From the NCBI GenBank assembly GCA_022579005.1, contig MU401467.1, positions 248,001 to 312,000 of the forward strand: a DNA stretch of 64,000 bases, given 5' to 3'. Shown here one piece after another: positions 60,301 to 64,000 of this stretch (position 1 is the stretch's first letter; every line of letters starts with the position of its first letter). The translations under genes were made by a program, and so were the position numbers. This DNA comes from Poronia punctata (lineage: Eukaryota; Ascomycota; Sordariomycetes; Xylariales; Xylariaceae). The notes beneath the pieces were generated by a model. It searched no databases, had not been told where the DNA came from, and saw only the letters and a program-made list of their open reading frames with translations.

Positions 60301-63300
60301 CCATACGATCAATCTCGACGCCCTCGGACTTGTTACAACTGTTACGGTCCACGGCCCCATGGAAATTCCACCCCAAGATGAAACAGGCGCTGATTCATTA
60401 CGGCACAGCCATGACAGCCCTGCAGCGACTTCTTCGCATCAGACGTGCTGTATGGCGCAATGATTCTCGGACCCTTGGTGACGAACTGAGCAGCGCAGGC
60501 CACGAAAATTGGGATCCCCTAGAAGTACCTGACTGGTTGCTTCTGGAGATCGATAGCGACATCCTAATCCGGGCTGAGCAGGTCATCGTGGCAAAGGCAA
60601 TGATCAATTCAGAGGGCGGAAACAGGGTGCTGCAACTCAACATGGGAAGGGGTAAGACTTCTTGTATTATCCCCATGGTGGAAGCCGTTTTAGCAGATGG
60701 AGACAGCCTGTCACGCGTCATTGTGCCCAAGGCCCTCCTTCTGCAAACGGCACAGACGATTCAATCTCGACTAGGCGGGCTTGTCGGTCGCCGCGTCATG
60801 TTTACTCCGTTTTCTCGCCGATCATCGACGAAGAATCAAAACCTCGACTTATACGAGGATCTCCATCGCGAGGCACTGCGTAGCCGGGATCTGGTGCTTA
60901 CGTCGCATGAAAACTTACTGTCCTATAAACTCTGTGGATGGCAGAACCTGGCCGACCAGAAGAAAGCGACAGCTACCCAGATGATTCGGTTCCAAAACTG
61001 GTTGGAAGCTCACGCCCGTGACGTACTCGACGAGTGCGACTACACTCTGTCAGTCAAGACGCAGCTCAACTACCCTAGCGGAGCTGTGTTGCCTGTGGAT
61101 TTCTACCCATATCGCTGGCAAACAATACAGCAACTGCTAGATCTTGCCATGGGCCGTCTTCACGACTTGATGCGATTGGATCCGAAGGGGCTTCAGCTGA
61201 TATACAGAGAGGCATCATTCCCGGGTGTTTCATTCTTGCGGGAACGTACAGAGAATACGTTCCACAAACTCCTTGCAAATGATCTCTGCAGTGGTCGCTT
61301 CATCCTTCTGCGCCCTGTATCCCGCCTGTCGAACGAACAGAGACAACTTATTCAGGGGATAATGTGCAATAAAGGCATCAGCGACAAGTCTTTGAAACGT
61401 GCCGCAAATTTGTTTTCCAACCCAAAGATAGCGAGAGACGTTCTTCTTCTTGTCCGTGGCCTGTTACTCCACCGGATACTAGTACTCTGCCTCGGTAAGA
61501 GATGGAATGTCCACTATGGGCTCCATAGGTCTCGCCCTCCTATTGCGGTCCCATACGAGGCTAAAGGGAAACCTTCCGAGGAGGCCGAGTACGGCCATCC
61601 GGATGTAGCTATCCTACTGACATGCCTTTCGTTCTACTATGCCGGCTTGACCGTCGAACAGTTTGTGGAGGGCCTCGACAACATTCTTCATCATTCAGAG
61701 GACGCGGCGGCGCAGTACGAATGGTGGACCTCGACCTGCACAGAGCTACCAAAGGCTCTCGCTCATTGGAACGTGGTGAATGCGGAGGATAAAGGCCAAG
61801 TGGAGCAGCTGTGGAAGCTACTGAGAGGAAATCGCATCGTAGTGAACCACTACTTGAACACCTTTGTCTTCCCACGATACGCCAGACAGTTCGAGGTGAA
61901 GCTTCAAGCCTGTTCGTGGGACATACCGCTCTTCTCGGAGGAGAAGCCGCAATGGACTCGAACGACGGGGTTCAGCGGGACAAACGATAACCGTCTGATG
62001 CTGCCGTTGACAATCAGACAGCGTGACTTGCCAGAGTTGGAGCATACAAGTGCCGAGGTTCTCTCGTACCTATTGCAGAGCCGCAATCGGGACTTCTACG
62101 TTACCGCCGACGCCTATACCCCAAGGTGGTCGGAACGGGCTCTACTGAAACATTTGGGGGCTCAGGGAATACGTCTTCTAATAGACGTGGGCGCCTATAT
62201 TTCGGAAATGGAAAACCAAGAGGTCGCAAGAACGTGGTTGCAGGTTGACAAGGAAGCCACGGCTGCCGTCTACTTTGGCAACGACAACAGGGCCTGGGTA
62301 CACTACAGGAGCAATACGAAAGGCGATGTGCCGCTTCTCGCCACGCCTTTTGCCGATGATCTGTCAGATTGTGTCGTAAGTCGTTCCGAACTAACTTCCG
62401 CCTCGCCCGTTATTACCAACATAGTGTCTCCCTCGCTAATTTTGACGCATACAGGTGTTTTTAGACGAGGCGCATACCAGAGGCGTAGACTTGAAGCTGC
62501 CAGAACAAGCTCGAGGAGCCGTCACTCTGGCATTGAAATTGACCAAAGACCACGCAGTCCAAGGTACATACAACACCACTCAACCCGTTTTCCAGCAAAC
62601 CTCGTGCCCCCGTGCTAACCAGGATGACAGCTGCGATGCGCCTCCGTCAGCTCCGGACTACTCAGAGCATATGCTTTTACGGACCACCAGAGGTCGACCA
62701 GAGCATCAGGGACTTCTGCGACGCTGGTCAAAAAGCCGCGGTAAACTCGTCCCATGTTGTCTCATGGCTCCTGGAACAGACCTGTCAGTCGATCGAGGAC
62801 TTGCGCGGCCTGTATATTGCTCAAGGCATAGACTTTTGCAAACGCACCGACGCCATTTGGCATAATGGCGAAAGGATCAGCAACGTGGTCGAACGTGGAA
62901 AGATCCTCGATGTACTCAGACAACCAGAAAGGCAAACGCTACATCAACTCTATGGGCCTATTTGCGACATGCCTAGCCCAGACTCTGAAGAAAGTCTCGC
63001 CTCTTCCCATCTCCAACAGTTTATGGATCAGCTTTTGATATCTAGGAAGTACCAACAAGACAGATCCCAAACAGGCGCTATGGAGGAAGTTGAGATACAG
63101 AGACAGGTCGAACACCAGGTCGAACAAGTTCGACAGGTTCAGAAGCCGAAGAAATTCGCTGCTCTTGAGTTTCCGGGAATCCATGAAGACCTTGTTCACT
63201 TTGCATGCACCGGCGTTCTCAGGAATAAACGTCAGATTTTCGAACAGGCTTTTGGATTCATCGGCAAAACGAGTATCGGCAGACGGTTTGGTGTGCACGA

Positions 63301-63934
63301 GACGACAACCCACTTATTCGTCTCGCACGAGTTTGTCAACACTATCAAGATGGCAAAGAAGTCGAATGACGGTGACAACTTCTTGGTAAGTGAAACAGCA
63401 AAACCAAAGCAGTTTCTTTTGAACAAGCTAACCGTGACCTAGCGTCCTGTGGAATTCATAGTATGGGCACCAGTAACCGGAACCGCCCTTGTAGTCATTC
63501 CCGAGGAAGCGGAATACTTCCTAGAATACCTTCGTGGGGAAGGACGCGATTCGCCCGCCGTCCACCTGATCACATATGCTGCGCCAGTTACCAAGGCCAT
63601 GTTGTGTTTCAATACCCTTGAATTCTACACGTTTCCCCAGCTGCCGGCAGACCACCCCATCCCCGAACGGATCAAAATCGAGCTTGGAATCCTCGCCGGC
63701 CGGCTTTACGTCGACGGCTCGGAGTGGGAAAGCGTGGCGGCGTATGTCCAGGGACAAGACAAGGACGGGAACATCTGCTCAGACAGGATAGCCGATGACC
63801 CTGCGGCTTTCCTTCTGGAGTGGTTGAGCCTGCGTCGTAGGGCGGCTGATGTGCTGCATACGCCGATGGGCTATATCTGTACCGGGCGTGAGATGCAGCA
63901 CATGAGCCCTTCTGAAATGGAGCGTGGAGTATGA
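54391..63934 (+). CDS. Giant DUF6606-DUF3638-DUF3645 protein with SF2/SecA-like motor motifs
   Basis: Five exons, 54391-54719, 54797-62375, 62455-62563, 62631-63385, 63443-63934, give 3087 aa; exon 2 alone is 7.6 kb. The N-terminus (MGLLESIFNHLVLPPNIPG, FLERTCLSNHL, GQMLILYVNEQNAGLLVR) matches the DUF6606 pattern. A CxC..CxxC cluster lies at residues 598-615. The DUF3638 region begins near residue 2040 (RAEQVIVAKAMINSEGGNRV) with GRGKT at 2060-2064, RVIVPKALLLQT and DECD at 2188-2191. DUF3645 follows (~2323, LLVRGLLLHRILVLCLGKRW). Then VFLDEAHTRGVDLKLP (2637-2652) and QAAMRLRQLR (2672-2681), resembling SF2 motifs V and VI. A Gln/Glu-rich coiled segment (IQRQVEHQVEQVRQVQ) and FEQAFGFIG near the C-terminus are also seen. 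Members occur in fungi, oomycetes and apicomplexans; some databases call them ubiquitinyl hydrolases, but I see no Cys-protease motif. Function unknown; NTPase/motor activity is inference. Confidence 0.92.
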
Positions 63935-64000
63935 TCAAGACATTTTGGCGGATGTTGTTTATTCCGGTATGCTCATAGTGGGTGCTCAATGATACCGCCA
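63935..64000. other. 3' flank of the giant gene
   Basis: Only 66 nt remain; nothing identifiable. Confidence 0.5.

Overview
This window comes from the nuclear genome of a filamentous ascomycete (Pezizomycotina, most likely Sordariomycetes). The evidence is many short introns of about 50-100 nt with GTRNGY donors and YAG acceptors, clear orthologues of fungal genes (PHO81/NUC-2, MET6, glycogen branching enzyme, mitochondrial ClpX, ORC5), fungus-specific protein families, pyrimidine-rich promoters, long intergenic spacers, and intergenic DNA studded with TAGGTA/TACCTA motifs. I found no rRNA, convincing tRNA, transposon or CRISPR array.

Layout, left to right: a PHO81/NUC-2 phosphate-sensing regulator (minus, runs off the left edge, start codon split by an intron); a solitary cytochrome P450 (minus, 8 exons); MET6 cobalamin-independent methionine synthase (minus, 3 exons); a large disordered protein with an N-terminal CC motif (plus); an intronless RING-like protein with a long Ser/His/Pro repeat tail (plus); a tubby/LURP-one-like protein interrupted by one in-frame TAG (minus); a TBC-domain Rab-GAP (minus); an almost empty 5-kb gap; an ankyrin plus DIL (dilute) domain protein (minus); mitochondrial ClpX (minus), divergent from the glycogen branching enzyme (plus); ORC5 (minus), convergent with the branching enzyme; another empty 4.5-kb gap; a secreted GH18 class III chitinase (plus); an MFS transporter (minus) convergent with it, with an interstitial telomere-like tract between the two; and a giant 3087-codon gene of the DUF6606/DUF3638/DUF3645 family (plus) filling the last 9.5 kb.

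The genes do not form an operon or an obvious metabolic cluster. They are mostly core-genome housekeeping and signalling genes: phosphate sensing, methionine, glycogen, DNA replication, mitochondrial proteostasis and Rab trafficking. Accessory genes (P450, chitinase, MFS) are interspersed singly. Exon structures below were derived by hand from splice signals, reading-frame continuity and family expectation, and nearly all joints close in frame.

The most interesting item is the giant protein. It carries GKT, DExD, RGxDL and QxxxRxR motifs in the order expected of an SF2/SecA-like motor core, in a family still named only by DUF numbers. Next are the amber-interrupted tubby-like gene, the start codon split by an intron in PHO81, the motor-less DIL/ankyrin protein, and the dispersed TAGGTA motif clusters.
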